Shown here one piece after another: positions 63,779 to 64,000 of a stretch of 64,000 nucleotides of DNA. The DNA lies in contig CAVQON010000020.1 of assembly GCA_963714455.1 (NCBI GenBank), positions 487,666 to 551,665 of the forward strand. The letters are read 5' to 3'. The stretch's first letter is position 1. Every line of letters starts with the position of its first letter. Source of the stretch: CAVQGZ01 sp963714455. GTDB lineage: Bacteria > Actinomycetota > Actinomycetes > Jiangellales > Jiangellaceae. Under the pieces are notes generated by a model. The model saw nothing but the letters and a program-made list of their open reading frames with translations, made no database searches and was not told the origin of the DNA. The translations under genes and the position numbers were made by a program.

Positions 63779-64000
63779 GGGCCGCTCGTGGGCGCTGCTG
63801 CTGCTCGCCCTGGGCGGCGCCCTCGCGGTGCTGGGTGCGACCCAGACCTGGGTGCGGCTGCTCGCCGAGGGCGCGCTGAGCGTCGACGAGGTAGCGGTGA
63901 CCGGGGCCGCGGTGGCACCGCTGACCACGGCAGCGGGCCTGGTCGCCCTTGCCGCGGTCGTGGCGGTGCTCGCTGTGCGGTCGTGGCTGCGGAGCATGGT
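63771..64000 (+). CDS. Trp-associated membrane protein, 3' end missing
   Basis: The visible 76 residues start MSEGRSWALLLLALGGALAV, followed by GATQTWVRL and a second hydrophobic helix (APLTTAAGLVALAAVVAVLAV). Location directly after trpE (8-nt overlap) and the TQTWV motif match the actinobacterial tryptophan-operon membrane protein family (TIGR02234). Function unknown. The gene runs off the window. Confidence 0.85.
   Translation, partial: MSEGRSWALLLLALGGALAVLGATQTWVRLLAEGALSVDEVAVTGAAVAPLTTAAGLVALAAVVAVLAVRSWLRSM

Overview
The window reads as chromosomal core sequence of a high-GC actinobacterium. Evidence: very GC-rich third codon positions, many GTG starts, a dcw cluster of actinobacterial type ending in sepF, yggT and divIVA, the MoxR/DUF58/transglutaminase trio, a dual-function PriA-type hisA, a MurT/GatD pair, and an ileS behind a translational T-box. 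The gene set would fit Micrococcales (Intrasporangiaceae/Dermatophilaceae-like), but that is an inference and no rRNA is present to test it.

Layout. 1-1012: part of a carotenoid gene and a YbaK-like deacylase, both leftward. 1095-7094: a rightward SOS operon with a perfect LexA box, DUF6504, a SAV_6107-type HEPN protein, dnaE2 and a catalytically intact Y-family polymerase. 7202-12309: a DUF3040 membrane protein, then leftward moxR-DUF58-transglutaminase. 12506-28046: mraZ operator (four GTGGG repeats at 10-bp period), mraZ, rsmH, ftsL, ftsI, murE, murF, mraY, murD, ftsW, murG, murC, ftsQ, ftsZ, mostly joined by 4-base start/stop overlaps. ftsI as given carries five frameshifts. A strong hairpin follows ftsZ; then pgeF, yggS, sepF, yggT and divIVA. 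divIVA and leftward ileS share one CTAG as their two stop codons.

31343-43504: ileS with a T-box leader, a DksA/TraR protein, lspA, a RluD-type pseudouridine synthase, an aldo/keto reductase, a TipA-type MerR regulator with a textbook 19-bp-spacer promoter and an internal TipAS-like start, then an AbiEi/DUF559-type gene flanked by two related 48-nt hairpins, and the replicative polymerase gene dnaE1. 43501-64000: small membrane and deacylase genes, then histidine genes (hisD, hisC, hisB, a 50-residue membrane protein, hisH, a methyltransferase, priA, hisF and, much later, hisI) interrupted by leftward genes (ridA, a PPOX-class enzyme, a TIGR03085 protein, gatD, murT) and rightward genes (a heterodimeric ABC exporter, a PLP decarboxylase, a VOC protein). 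trpE and a Trp-associated membrane gene run off the right edge.

How it fits together: the dcw block makes lipid II and the FtsZ/SepF/DivIVA division machinery, and MurT/GatD would amidate its stem peptide. The SOS operon looks like a damage-inducible mutagenic replisome. Many genes have a TANNNT hexamer 5-8 nt before the start codon and no Shine-Dalgarno, which points to widespread leaderless transcripts. No tRNA, rRNA, CRISPR array, insertion sequence or origin was seen.
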